A DNA stretch of 64,000 nt, from assembly GCF_000753865.1 (NCBI RefSeq), contig NZ_JQFW01000057.1, positions 124,628 through 188,627 on the forward strand. The letters run 5' to 3'. This document shows positions 9,320 through 18,460 of the stretch, piece by piece. Under the pieces are notes generated by a model, which saw only the letters and a program-made list of their open reading frames with translations, ran no database searches and was not told the DNA's origin. The first letter of the stretch is position 1. Each line of letters begins with the position of its first letter. The translations under genes were made by a program, and so were the position numbers. This DNA comes from Alteromonas sp. LOR (GTDB lineage Bacteria; Pseudomonadota; Gammaproteobacteria; Enterobacterales; Alteromonadaceae).

Positions 9320-10201
9320 TTAGTCTTGTTCATTCAGTTGGTTAATAAGCTTTTCAGCGAGTAATTTGTCTGAGAAAGGGTTTTGTCCCGTAATTAGCTC
9401 GCGGTCCACAACCACGTGAGGGGCCCACATTTCTTCGTAACTCATTTCGCCGCCAGCGGTGCTCATCGCATCGGAAGGATAGTAAAGTAAGCCTGCATCG
9501 GTAAGGGTGCTCTCAAAATACTCTTCTTCAGCTTGTGAGAAAATCGTCATTTCATAACCCGCGTAAATCCAGTCGTCAGCCTCTGCATTGGCTTGGCTTT
9601 TAAGCGATGAATTAAACGCTTCAGGGTCGTTTTGTGCGGATAAAAGCGCGATTGGGCCATGGCATATTGCCGCGGTGGGCTTTTCTGCATTATGAAAATA
9701 GCTCAAAATTTTACCCACTTCAGGGTTGTTGGCTAAGTCGATAAGTGGGGCGTGGCCGCCAGGAATAAACACGCCCTTGTAGTTATTTAAACCTGCATCG
9801 ATGACTTCTGAAAGCGATAGGGTATCGTCAATGCCATCAATAGAGGCAACAAAGCGTTGTATTTGCTCCATGTAGGCACTGTCACCGCCAAAATACTGCG
9901 GGATCACCGATTTACTGTCTACGGCGGGCGCATTGCCTTTCGGCGTGGCTAATACCAGAGTGTAACCGGCGTCGACCAGTGCTTTTGCGGGTACGCCAAA
10001 TTCATTTAAATAATAACCCGTTGGCTCAGTTTTACCTTCTGTAAGCTGCATTCTATCTTCGCTTGATAGCAGTACCAGTACCTCGCCTTTGGTATTAGTC
10101 TGACTTTCATGACCTTCACCGCTTCCGTGCCCGTGACTGAAAGCGCTCAGCGATAGCGATGATGATGAGATAAGTAATAATATCGGTAGTGTCTTGTTCA
10201 C
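9320..10201 (-). CDS. Exported DJ-1/PfpI (Hsp31-like) family protein
   Basis: Class I glutamine-amidotransferase-like fold. The nucleophile-elbow Cys is at about residue 180 in AAICHGPIALL, preceded by IPGGHAP, and the conserved acidic partner is probably Glu67 in TGYYLNEFG. Relatives include Hsp31-type glyoxalase III/chaperone and amidase-like proteins. Residues 1-22 look like a signal peptide, followed by a short His/Gly-rich stretch (HGHGSGEGH) that could bind metal, so a periplasmic location is likely; most relatives are cytosolic. The start is GTG, supported by AAGGAT just upstream. First gene of the pair with the aldehyde reductase, transcribed away from the LysR gene, so probably LysR-controlled. 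Exact activity is unknown. Confidence 0.85.
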   Translation of the reverse strand: MNKTLPILLLISSSSLSLSAFSHGHGSGEGHESQTNTKGEVLVLLSSEDRMQLTEGKTEPTGYYLNEFGVPAKALVDAGYTLVLATPKGNAPAVDSKSVIPQYFGGDSAYMEQIQRFVASIDGIDDTLSLSEVIDAGLNNYKGVFIPGGHAPLIDLANNPEVGKILSYFHNAEKPTAAICHGPIALLSAQNDPEAFNSSLKSQANAEADDWIYAGYEMTIFSQAEEEYFESTLTDAGLLYYPSDAMSTAGGEMSYEEMWAPHVVVDRELITGQNPFSDKLLAEKLINQLNEQD

Positions 10202-10319
10202 AAAAAATCCTTATTGATTTAAGCCAATTGCTTCAATGGGCTACATCTTACGGAGGTTTAATTGGCACGAGAAGTCAGATAAGTTAGTATCAGCCATCAA
10301 TAATCTGATGGGTAGGTCG

Positions 10320-11228
10320 ATGTCATATCTTACGCAGTTAAAAACCTTTGTTGAAGTGTATCGCAGTGGCAACATTACTCGAGCCGCATCGAGGCTACAT
10401 ATGTCACAGCCTGCAGTTACATCGCATATTCAAGCAATGGAGTCCATTGTGGGGAAGGAGCTGTTTGTTCGAAAAGCGAGAGGCGTGGAGCCAACCCCAA
10501 TTGCCGATGATTTGGCGCTTCAAGTATCTAGTCACATCGACATTCTTGAGCAAAAAGTGGCGTCCATTCGAAGTCGAGCTTCTACAGATCACGGTACACT
10601 GCACCTTGCTGGGCCTGCTGAATACCTCAGCTCTGTGGCGGGGCCAACACTTGCCAATCTGCTGCAGGCCGATAGAGTCAACCTGGTTGTCCATACCGGC
10701 AATAAAACAGATATCTATGGCCTGTTAAAAAACGACGTGGCCGAGCTTGCTATTACCGGTTCAGAGCCAGAATCGACTATGTATGAATATCAAAAACTGG
10801 ATAAAGAGCGACTAATCCTTGTTATGAACCGAGTTCAGGGCAAGTTGATAGGAGAGCGCGAGGTTACAGCTTCTCTATTAAATACGCATAAAGTGGTCGC
10901 TTACGATGAACAACTTCCCCTTATTCGCCGCTACTTTGCTGATGTGTTTAATGCTAAATGCGACTCGCCTGTGGCAGCTATTTGTCCAGATATAAGAGCT
11001 ATCGCGTCTATTGTTACGTCTGGGGTTGGTTATTCAGTATTGCCCGATTACCTTTGCAAGCAAGGCATAAAGCAGGGTGAGCTTATTCAGCTGGGCAAGC
11101 CTGGTCCAGAGAATGATTTATACTTAGTGTGGAAAAAGGGCGCACTTTCTAACCCGAGAGTAGATTTTGCTAAGGACGTTATCACTGCATTTACTAACTT
11201 AAATTACCTTGCCGAATATCCAAGCTAG
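10320..11228 (+). CDS. LysR-family transcriptional regulator
   Basis: DNA-binding regulator with an N-terminal winged helix-turn-helix (about residues 1-60; the stretch AASRLHMSQPAVTSHIQAME is typical) and a periplasmic-binding-protein-like effector domain. I start at the ATG giving MSYLTQLKTF (302 aa), the usual LysR length; the frame is open for 28 more codons upstream without homology, and an ATG four codons earlier is an alternative. It diverges from the DJ-1-like/aldehyde-reductase pair across about 118 bp, the classic layout for a LysR protein controlling its neighbours. The inducer is not evident. Confidence 0.9.
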   Translation: MSYLTQLKTFVEVYRSGNITRAASRLHMSQPAVTSHIQAMESIVGKELFVRKARGVEPTPIADDLALQVSSHIDILEQKVASIRSRASTDHGTLHLAGPAEYLSSVAGPTLANLLQADRVNLVVHTGNKTDIYGLLKNDVAELAITGSEPESTMYEYQKLDKERLILVMNRVQGKLIGEREVTASLLNTHKVVAYDEQLPLIRRYFADVFNAKCDSPVAAICPDIRAIASIVTSGVGYSVLPDYLCKQGIKQGELIQLGKPGPENDLYLVWKKGALSNPRVDFAKDVITAFTNLNYLAEYPS

Positions 11229-11262
11229 AACGAGGGCTAGTACGAGGGTGAAAGACTCAAAA

Positions 11263-11299
11263 CGCAGTACAGGGGGCACTGTACTGCGCATTTCTTTTA
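11263..11299 (+). terminator. Probable terminator after the LysR gene
   Basis: Perfect 9-bp stem (CGCAGTACA / TGTACTGCG, 11263-11271 with 11280-11288) with an 8-nt G-rich loop, followed by a T-rich but interrupted tract. It lies between the convergent LysR and PstS-like genes. Confidence 0.55.
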
Positions 11300-11330
11300 A
11301 ACTGAACAGGCGAGTTAATCGAACCAAAAG

Positions 11331-11735
11331 CTAGAACGTGCCTACAATTTTTACTGAGCCATCAACTTTGCTCTCATCAATGAAGCCGATAGTGTTCGGG
11401 TTTGTAGCAACGAGCGTTAGCATTTCATCTTCGTTTGAAATCATTTCAGGCGGCGTCCCTCGACCCGTGAACACAAGTTTTGACCAAAAGGCTGAGTATT
11501 GAGATTCAGACTTTCCAAGTACGTCTTTGTTAAATGTATCTCGAAGTCCATTACCTGTTTCAAACGTAAGGGGGATAGCTCTGCTCCCATCAGGAAACGC
11601 CTTTGATTTACCAAGATAAATGCGTTTCACCATTTCAACGTCAATGCCCGAAGCATTGTTGGCATTAATGATGATAGCCGTGCTAGCAAATACAGGCGTT
11701 GAAAGCAAAAGACACAGTGCGAAAATAAATTTCAT
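11331..11735 (-). CDS. Small exported PstS-like (phosphate-binding superfamily) protein
   Basis: 134-aa protein with a clear signal peptide (about residues 1-17, cleavage after VFAS or nearby). The mature part resembles half of a PstS/type 2 periplasmic binding fold: IIINANNASGIDVEMVKRIYLG, then FWSKLVFTGRGTPP and a GFIDESK segment near the end. Such short single-lobe relatives are common in marine gammaproteobacteria and are often annotated as phosphate ABC transporter substrate-binding proteins. No transporter genes are adjacent, so a role in phosphate uptake is not supported here. Monocistronic. Confidence 0.75.
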   Translation of the reverse strand: MKFIFALCLLLSTPVFASTAIIINANNASGIDVEMVKRIYLGKSKAFPDGSRAIPLTFETGNGLRDTFNKDVLGKSESQYSAFWSKLVFTGRGTPPEMISNEDEMLTLVATNPNTIGFIDESKVDGSVKIVGTF

Positions 11736-11929
11736 GAAGGTTACCTTTAATCGTTGTAAATAAATCCGTTATAGAACGCTCGTCATTCAGATGGTCTGAA
11801 AACAGTTTAGCCAATAAAGGAAAGAAACAGTGAGTCGTGTTTACGTCTGTTAAAGTATAGCTGAAAATAACACCATGCTGCGATTGTACAATGGTAGCAA
11901 AACGTAGAATGAGTATTGGCGAGGTATTG

Positions 11930-12181
11930 ATGGCAAAACCCCGAAAAAAAGCCCCGGAAAAAACCGTTCAGATCTATTGTGCTAAGTGTAAAACCTTACT
12001 CTATAAATACAAAAAAGGCGGTAAAGGGGCGTTGGTTAAGTGTTTCAAAGAGCGAATAGTTGAGGACTTCACAAAAGAAGAGGGCATATGCCCTAACTGC
12101 GAACAGCAATTTGCACGAGATGCATTAATTCGAGGAACTCCTTCTCTAAAAATGATTGGCGGTAAGGTGAATATGAAGTAA
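11930..12181 (+). CDS. Small zinc-ribbon protein of unknown function
   Basis: 83-aa basic protein from the chosen ATG, which has GAGG about 6 nt upstream; two in-frame start codons further up (11891, 11909) lack such a site. Two Cys pairs, CAKC near residue 17 and CPNC near residue 58, form a probable zinc ribbon around a lysine-rich loop (YKYKKGGKG). A lone gene between the PstS-like gene and the chemoreceptor. I do not recognise the family; nucleic-acid binding is only a guess from charge and zinc motif. Confidence 0.7.
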   Translation: MAKPRKKAPEKTVQIYCAKCKTLLYKYKKGGKGALVKCFKERIVEDFTKEEGICPNCEQQFARDALIRGTPSLKMIGGKVNMK

Positions 12182-12314
12182 ATGATAAAAAAATTTGCTC
12201 TATGGAAAAAGTTACCTAAATTTAAGTATATGGAGTGCGTTAACTAGGGAAGGTGCCTGAATAACAATAATTAGCAAATAGCATTAACAACCTTCATGAG
12301 CGAGCGAAAATTGT

Positions 12315-14234
12315 ATGTCGATCCAGCGTAAGTTTTTATTAGCAATTAGTTCTGTCATCGCCTTATTAGCCTTGGTCATCGCAATTATCACAGTAGTCAC
12401 CACGTCTTCCAGTGTCGTAAAGCAGATAGAAACGCAAAAACAAAACACAGCAGACAGGCTCGTTAATATTCTCACCGTTACTGACGCTATTGTACTGGAG
12501 CGAGTAAAAAGCAGTATGTCGCTGCTCAAGCAGCGAGGCGAAGCGCTGGGCGTTCCTAGTCATGGTGGGGTTGTCACCGTAAAAGACACACCAGCTCAAC
12601 AATTATTTCTCGGTTCTCAAGCGCAAGCTAACGACTTTTCATTGGTAGACGGGTTGACTGACGTAATGGGCGGTACCGCCACCTTATTCAGTAAAACGGG
12701 CAATGATTATATTCGGGTCAGTACCAACGTTATTAAAAACGGTGCGCGAGCTATCGGTACTAAGCTCGCTCCATCCGGTAAGGCTATAAAACAAATAGAG
12801 CAACAACAGGCCTATTATGGTGCGGTAGATATTCTAGGTAGCCCTTATCTCACTGGCTATGAGCCCATGTTCAACGCCCAAGGCCGTGTTATTGGCATAT
12901 GGTATGTAGGTTATTCTGCAGATCTAAACGTGCTCGAGGATGCAATTAAGAAAAGCCACCTTCTTGATGAAGGCTTCGTCGCCTTGAGAGATGGTAAGGG
13001 CAATATTCGCATGCACTCGTCTCATGTCAATGAGCAAACAGTGCAGTCTGCACTCAGTAATAGTGATAAATGGTCGACAACGATCGTGCCTTTTAAAGCG
13101 TGGGGCTACGATATTATTTTGGTCGCGTCGGAAAGTGAAAAATCGTCGCTCATAAGCGCGGCTGTTTTTGCGGTGATTGCAAAAGTACTGGTGGCCAGTG
13201 CAGGTGTACTTATTACGATATGGTTGCTCGTTAAATACATAGTGGGTAGGCCCCTTGAGGAATTTATTGCGGTGGTAACAAACTTAACCTCTGGCGAAGG
13301 CGACCTTACTTTTAGGTTTGAAGGCAAAAGGGGTGATGAGTTTGGGCAAATGGCTAGAGCCTTTAATCAACTATTAGGCCAGCTTCAAGAGACATTGCAA
13401 AACGTAGATGCCACAACCGGCGGTATGCTGACTAAATCACAGATGCTTAACAAAACCGCAGAGCAGTCTAGCGAGTCAGTGTCGTTACTTTCTTTAGAAA
13501 CCGATAAAATTGATTCTGCCATCGTTCTCCTGCAAGAAAATACTGACAACGTCTCTGCCAGTATTACCAGTTCCAGTGAAGCTGCCACAGCCGCAGATAG
13601 CGACACCAGAACCAGCGTAAGCGTGCTTGCGCAAACTATCGATGATATTCAAGCCCAGGCTAATGATGTTGATGAGTCAGTTAAAGTCATTGATGAGTTA
13701 GCGCAAGCCAGTGAAGAAATTAGCGGCGTGATGGAAGTGATACGCAATATTGCCGAGCAGACAAACTTGCTGGCATTAAACGCGGCAATTGAAGCGGCTA
13801 GGGCGGGTGAGCAAGGACGAGGCTTTGCTGTTGTAGCTGATGAAGTTCGCTCTTTGGCAAGCAGAACGCAGTCATCGACAGAAGAAATTCGCATTACGAT
13901 TGAACGTTTACAACAAGGTAGCAGAGAAGCCGCATCAAAAATGAATCGCAATAAAGATACGGCTTATAATACCCTTGAAGTCACTAAAAATGCAGGAGTC
14001 TCACTGGAACAAGCACTAGGTGCAGTGGCTCGAATTACTCGATTAAACCAAGAGGCCTCGCATACTGCACAAGGGCAAAAGGAGGTGGCAAGAAACGTTA
14101 TTCAAGGGGTTGAGAGTATTAAGGCCGTTGGTGATGCCAATCGAAACTATGCCACCGAGGTGGCAATAAGCTGCAATGAGTTGGTTGATCAAATTAAACA
14201 AATGCAAGCGCAGCTTAGGCGCTACCGTTTCTAA
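12315..14234 (+). CDS. Methyl-accepting chemotaxis protein with periplasmic Cache domain
   Basis: Transmembrane chemoreceptor. A first membrane helix at about residues 8-30 is followed by a roughly 240-residue periplasmic region. That region has the Cache_3/Cache_2 look ([20 protein letters not shown] and [12 protein letters not shown]). A second helix is at about 281-306, then HAMP and the cytoplasmic signalling domain. The hairpin tip that contacts CheA/CheW is intact near residue 480 ([20 protein letters not shown], then [12 protein letters not shown]). No CheB/CheR-binding pentapeptide ends the protein. The ligand cannot be predicted. No chemotaxis genes are adjacent. Confidence 0.93.
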   Translation: MSIQRKFLLAISSVIALLALVIAIITVVTTSSSVVKQIETQKQNTADRLVNILTVTDAIVLERVKSSMSLLKQRGEALGVPSHGGVVTVKDTPAQQLFLGSQAQANDFSLVDGLTDVMGGTATLFSKTGNDYIRVSTNVIKNGARAIGTKLAPSGKAIKQIEQQQAYYGAVDILGSPYLTGYEPMFNAQGRVIGIWYVGYSADLNVLEDAIKKSHLLDEGFVALRDGKGNIRMHSSHVNEQTVQSALSNSDKWSTTIVPFKAWGYDIILVASESEKSSLISAAVFAVIAKVLVASAGVLITIWLLVKYIVGRPLEEFIAVVTNLTSGEGDLTFRFEGKRGDEFGQMARAFNQLLGQLQETLQNVDATTGGMLTKSQMLNKTAEQSSESVSLLSLETDKIDSAIVLLQENTDNVSASITSSSEAATAADSDTRTSVSVLAQTIDDIQAQANDVDESVKVIDELAQASEEISGVMEVIRNIAEQTNLLALNAAIEAARAGEQGRGFAVVADEVRSLASRTQSSTEEIRITIERLQQGSREAASKMNRNKDTAYNTLEVTKNAGVSLEQALGAVARITRLNQEASHTAQGQKEVARNVIQGVESIKAVGDANRNYATEVAISCNELVDQIKQMQAQLRRYRF

Positions 14235-14237
14235 GGA

Positions 14238-14260
14238 GAGGCCGCTAAGGCCTTTTCAAT
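14238..14260 (+). terminator. Weak terminator-like hairpin after the chemoreceptor gene
   Basis: Short stem AGGCC / GGCCT (14239-14253) with a 5-nt loop immediately after the stop codon, followed by TTTCAATT. Weak but well placed. Confidence 0.4.
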
Positions 14261-14448
14261 TAAGCCATTGACTCAATCAACTATTTGCGACGAATCTACC
14301 AATTGTCAGGCTTGAAACGAACGGTAACAATTTCATTATTGATTATGACAGCTTGGCATTGCCGTAGTCCTTGTTCCCTTTTATTCTATGCAGTGGAAAA
14401 AACATTGCAGCGGCGATATCGCACTGCTTCACACATGGAATAATTATA

Positions 14449-17049
14449 ATGAAACGAATAACTGCGCTGTTTAATACGGCAGCGGTGCTGCTCACATTAA
14501 ACATGCTATTGAGCAGTTTTGCTAACGCAGTCGATGTTGAGTATCGTCTGCCATCGTCAGTAAGCCCCACCTTTCAACGTATTCACTTAAATGTCGACCC
14601 GGATAAACCATCGTACTCGGGGACGACGGAGATTGACGTTGTTGTCAATTCACCGACTCAAAAAGTAGGTTTTTATCAGCACGATCTATCCATTACGTCT
14701 GCTGCGTTAGTCAACGCTGAGCAATCGTTGTCGCTAAGCGTTATGGAAAGTGACTATGATATTAATTGGGGGACGGCTGAGAACGTTATCAAGCCTGGCA
14801 ACTACACGCTTAAAATTGCGTTTGAAGGCAATGTAAACACGTCGTCAGACGGCATGTACCTGTCTCGTTTTGAAGAAAACAATTATATCTTTACCCAGTT
14901 TGAAGACATGCACGCTAGAAAAGCGTTTCCAAGCTTTGATGAGCCTATTTTTAAAATTCCATATCAAATGACCATTAGCGCGCCTGCCCATCAGGTAGTG
15001 GTATCAAATACGCCTGTGCTTGAAGAGTCGGTAAGCGGTGGTTTGAAAACCGTTCAGTTTGAAAAAACAAAGCCTATGCCGACCTACCTTATCGCTTACA
15101 CAGTAGGCCCATTTGATAGCACTGAGATGACAGGGTTGTCTGTGCCAGGTCGTATTTATGTGCCAAAAGGCTATATCGACAAAACGAAGTTTGTTATCAA
15201 GCACACCCCAGAAATACTGACGTCTTTAGAAGATTTCTTTGGCATCAAATATCCATACAAAAAAATGGATTTTGTGGCTGTACCTAACTTCACACATGGC
15301 GCTATGGAAAATGTGGGTCTAATTACCTATCGCGATAGCCTATTGCTTTTAGCTGATAACCCAAGTGTTACTGAGCGCTCTGGCCCACTTAATGTGATTG
15401 CGCACGAACTTGCCCACCAATGGTTTGGCAATTTAGTGACCATGGCCTGGTGGGACGACCTGTGGCTAAACGAAGCGTTTGCTTCATGGGCTGCAAGTCA
15501 CACAATGAAGACGTTATATCCTGAGTTAAACTATGCGGATCGCCTTGTTCAAGAAGGCGCTTTTGGTGCAGATGCAAGCCCAACGGTAAAGCCCGTGAAA
15601 AAAGTAGTGAAACGTCAGCCTGACGTTATGGATGGTTTGGGGCTTAATTACTCAAAAGGCGAATCAATTTTGCAAATGATTGAGTCGCTAATCGGTACCG
15701 ACAGCTTCCGTGAGGGCGTGCGTAATTACATGAAAACCCATTCATGGGGTAATACGGTAGCTGATGATTTGTGGCGAGCGCTTGATGGCGTATCCGACTT
15801 TAATTTAAGTGCAATGATGAAAGCCTATTTAGAACAGCCAGGCTACCCCATCATTCATATTACAGAAGGCGGTAAAGTCACTCAGTCTCGCTTCCATTTT
15901 GCTGGTGCATCGGTAGAAGAAAAAACGTGGGCCATACCGCTTAAGTTGACCTACCAGCAAAACGGCGAAATGAAAAGTGAGGTTGTGTTTATCGACAAAA
16001 CCACTACAACGCTTCCTCAGCTAGCTGAGGCTGACTGGGTGTATCCTAATGACAATGCCACAGGCTATTTTCGCTGGTCTGTCTCGCCTGCGCAGTTAGA
16101 CAATTTACTGGCAAATATTGAGGTACTGAACAAGCGTGAAAAGAAAAACGTGTTGTATAACTACCAAGCGCTGTTAAATGCTGATGAGGTTGGTGTTGAT
16201 AGTGTGATGAAAGTACTCAATGCATTAAGTGCTGACGAAGACCCTGCCGTTATTCGCGCAGCTGTAGGTGTACTGCAAGAATTTGATTACTTAGTCAATG
16301 ATAGCAATCGCGATGCGTATGCTACCTTGCTTACTAAAAATTATATGCCGCTATTAGATTCACTGAGCCTTACTCAGGCAGATGATGATTCGACAGACAT
16401 TATTCGCCTTCGCAACCAGCTGTATGGCTTTCTAGGTATGTATGCCGATAGCGATAGCTTGGTTGAGAAGAGTAACGTGCTCGCTAAAAAGTACATCGAC
16501 GATACAACAAGTGTTTCTTCTGGCCTTGCCGGAACTGCCCTTGCTATTGCGACAAAAAATAGTGCAGATAAAGATAACGCCAAATGGTTTAACGATGTGG
16601 TAAGTGCATTTAAAAAAGCGCAGTTGCCAAACGTAAAAAGTACGCTGATTTATTCCATGCGTTTTGACGACAAGGAATCTGTATTCAAGATGTTAGACTT
16701 GGCATTAACCAATGAGATAACACCAGCAAACACCATGTATATGGTTGCTCGGGTGGCAAGAAATCTTGATGATCATACCTTGTTGTATCAGTGGCTTCAT
16801 AATAACGCTGACGCCTTGATTAAGAAGATGCCAGACTATCACGTAGCGCGCATGCCTGAATTTGTGTCTTTAAGCTGCTCTGAAACAAACCTTGCCATGG
16901 CGGACACGTTTTATAGCAAGATTCAAGACCGTTACGAAGGTATGTCGCGAGGTGTTGAAATTATGCAAGACGAATCTCAACAGTGCCTTCGCTTAAAAAC
17001 AGCGTTTCAAAGTGACTTTGATAAGTTTCTTGCTAATTACGCCAAGTAG
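14449..17049 (+). CDS. Exported M1-family zinc aminopeptidase
   Basis: Gluzincin metallopeptidase removing N-terminal residues from peptides. 866 aa from the chosen ATG, which begins a clean signal peptide (MKRITALFNTAAVLLTLNML...ANA). The open frame reaches 26 codons further up without a signal peptide. The exopeptidase motif GAMEN is near residue 284. The zinc motif HELAH is near residue 319, followed 18 residues later by the third ligand Glu in LNEAF. The C-terminal half is the helical ERAP1-like domain. Predicted periplasmic or secreted, suiting peptide scavenging. Monocistronic with a strong terminator downstream. Confidence 0.93.
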   Translation: MKRITALFNTAAVLLTLNMLLSSFANAVDVEYRLPSSVSPTFQRIHLNVDPDKPSYSGTTEIDVVVNSPTQKVGFYQHDLSITSAALVNAEQSLSLSVMESDYDINWGTAENVIKPGNYTLKIAFEGNVNTSSDGMYLSRFEENNYIFTQFEDMHARKAFPSFDEPIFKIPYQMTISAPAHQVVVSNTPVLEESVSGGLKTVQFEKTKPMPTYLIAYTVGPFDSTEMTGLSVPGRIYVPKGYIDKTKFVIKHTPEILTSLEDFFGIKYPYKKMDFVAVPNFTHGAMENVGLITYRDSLLLLADNPSVTERSGPLNVIAHELAHQWFGNLVTMAWWDDLWLNEAFASWAASHTMKTLYPELNYADRLVQEGAFGADASPTVKPVKKVVKRQPDVMDGLGLNYSKGESILQMIESLIGTDSFREGVRNYMKTHSWGNTVADDLWRALDGVSDFNLSAMMKAYLEQPGYPIIHITEGGKVTQSRFHFAGASVEEKTWAIPLKLTYQQNGEMKSEVVFIDKTTTTLPQLAEADWVYPNDNATGYFRWSVSPAQLDNLLANIEVLNKREKKNVLYNYQALLNADEVGVDSVMKVLNALSADEDPAVIRAAVGVLQEFDYLVNDSNRDAYATLLTKNYMPLLDSLSLTQADDDSTDIIRLRNQLYGFLGMYADSDSLVEKSNVLAKKYIDDTTSVSSGLAGTALAIATKNSADKDNAKWFNDVVSAFKKAQLPNVKSTLIYSMRFDDKESVFKMLDLALTNEITPANTMYMVARVARNLDDHTLLYQWLHNNADALIKKMPDYHVARMPEFVSLSCSETNLAMADTFYSKIQDRYEGMSRGVEIMQDESQQCLRLKTAFQSDFDKFLANYAK

Positions 17050-17095
17050 CTATATCAGAAATACATAGCAGGCAGCGCTGTTTGCTAGCAGTTAG

Positions 17096-17121
17096 AAAAA
17101 AGCACCGAAAGGTGCTTTTTT
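17096..17121 (+). terminator. Intrinsic terminator of the M1 aminopeptidase gene
   Basis: AGCACC-GAAA-GGTGCT stem with GNRA-type loop, flanked by an A-run and followed by TTTTTT. Located about 50 bp after the stop codon. Confidence 0.88.
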
Positions 17122-17146
17122 ATTGCACGTGCCGACATGATGTCAG

Positions 17147-17230
17147 TCACACACTAACCGATTTACACTAACCGTCTCACACTAACCGTCTCACACTAAC
17201 CGTCTCACACTAACCGTCTCACACTAACCG
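17147..17230. repeat. 14-bp tandem repeat, six units
   Basis: Six head-to-tail 14-bp units, the last four identical (TCTCACACTAACCG) and the first two differing in their first few bases. Not in a gene. The repeat occupies the spacer between the aminopeptidase terminator and the WYL regulator; degenerate copies may continue to about 17260. The rest of the spacer to 17447 shows nothing else beyond a presumed promoter. Confidence 0.95.
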
Positions 17231-17447
17231 ACCCGCAAAAACCAACTCACAGTAAACACTCATTGCGAATACCCTGCCTGATTAAAGTTTATATTTACAC
17301 GCGGCTTAAAATGAACCACACTGGCTAAAAGAACACGTTTCTTACAGCGGTTAGCCCGTAACGCTTATTTTGTAATCTCTATTGTGAATGCGTTAACAAA
17401 TAGCTTTGCCTGTAAAAATACTCTGTCGAAAATAATGAGGCGCTTTA

Positions 17448-18332
17448 ATGCTAGATACCATCTCTTTTTCACAACGCCAGCGACTGGCTTACATCGATTT
17501 TTGCCTCTTATTTAAAGGCGCTATTCATCGACAAGACCTTATTAAGCGCTTCGAAGTGGGGCTGTCTGCCGGCTCTCGAGACTTTACGTTGTACAAAGAG
17601 TTAGCGCCTGACAACTTGGTGTATTCAGCGCAAGAAAAGCGGTATTTTCAAACAGAATCCTTTTTGCCACTCTTCGAGCACGATGCTAGGCGTACGTTAG
17701 TCAAATTAGCCAATGATATTTCAGATGGCTTTGATGCCATCGGCGATATTCATTTTCCCGTTGAAAGCGCGTCGTCCCTTAACGTGCCGGATATATTTGT
17801 TGTGGCTAAAGTAGTGCAAGCTATTGTGAATCAAAAAGCCATGAGCGTGATTTATACGTCGCTTAGTAGCGGCTCAGGCGCGCGAGAGCTGGTTCCACAT
17901 AGTATTGTTGATAACGGGCAGCGGTGGCATGTTCGCGCATTTGATAGAAAGTCTCAGAGTTTTCGAGACTTTGTATTAACCCGGATTAGCAAGGTGACGG
18001 TTAAAGATACACCTGATGAAAGTGAACTCAAAACCTGTGACGAGGCGTGGCAAAGAATGATACCCCTTGAAATTGTTCCTCACCCTAAAAATATTAAATA
18101 CCCTACAGCGATAGAGCTAGACTACGCCATGGAAGAGGGCGTATTGGTACTTCAAGTACGTGCTGCAATGGCGGGGTATTTGCTCAGAAGGTGGAACGTG
18201 GATTGCACTAAATTAGCCAGTCTGCGAACGGGTGAGTACCAATTGTGGCTGAAAAATCAGGCAAGCTTGGCAAATACAGACAACCTTGCTATTGCACCGG
18301 GCTATACCAGTGAGGAAGTTGAGTATCAGTAA
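17448..18332 (+). CDS. WYL-domain transcriptional regulator (BrxR/CapW-like)
   Basis: 294-aa protein with an N-terminal winged-helix region (about 1-65), a WYL domain (about 120-200) and a C-terminal WCX-like extension. The WYL core reads RELVPHSIVDNGQRWHVRAF followed by FRDFVLTRI, the pattern of the BrxR/CapW group. Known members of that group are repressors of phage-defence operons (BREX, CBASS). Here no defence genes are visible within 10 kb on either side, and the gene is transcribed alone. It may therefore be an orphan regulator or control targets elsewhere. Family assignment is from motif recognition; ligand and targets are unknown. Confidence 0.82.
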   Translation: MLDTISFSQRQRLAYIDFCLLFKGAIHRQDLIKRFEVGLSAGSRDFTLYKELAPDNLVYSAQEKRYFQTESFLPLFEHDARRTLVKLANDISDGFDAIGDIHFPVESASSLNVPDIFVVAKVVQAIVNQKAMSVIYTSLSSGSGARELVPHSIVDNGQRWHVRAFDRKSQSFRDFVLTRISKVTVKDTPDESELKTCDEAWQRMIPLEIVPHPKNIKYPTAIELDYAMEEGVLVLQVRAAMAGYLLRRWNVDCTKLASLRTGEYQLWLKNQASLANTDNLAIAPGYTSEEVEYQ

Positions 18333-18460
18333 CATGATGCTGACGATTACGCTATTGTTCTAGCTGATGTGCAAGCCAGAGCAATAGCTATAATGCTAAG
18401 AATAAAACTCTGGTAAAGGTGCAATGGGTTAATGGGTTAATGTTAAGCATTAAGGCTAGG

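Noticed and set aside
10348..10728. A 126-codon gene inside the LysR gene in another frame
   Set aside because: Overlaps a convincing LysR protein completely and has no family pattern.
17147..17230. CRISPR array
   Set aside because: Units abut directly with no spacers, are only 14 bp, and no cas genes are present.
17448..18332. Phage-defence island marked by the WYL regulator
   Set aside because: No nuclease, methylase, CD-NTase, Cap or Brx-like genes lie nearby; neighbours are ordinary.
18423..18438. Two-copy 8-bp repeat AATGGGTT after the hybrid kinase gene
   Set aside because: Real but too short to separate from chance; mentioned only as consistent with the wider repeat pattern.
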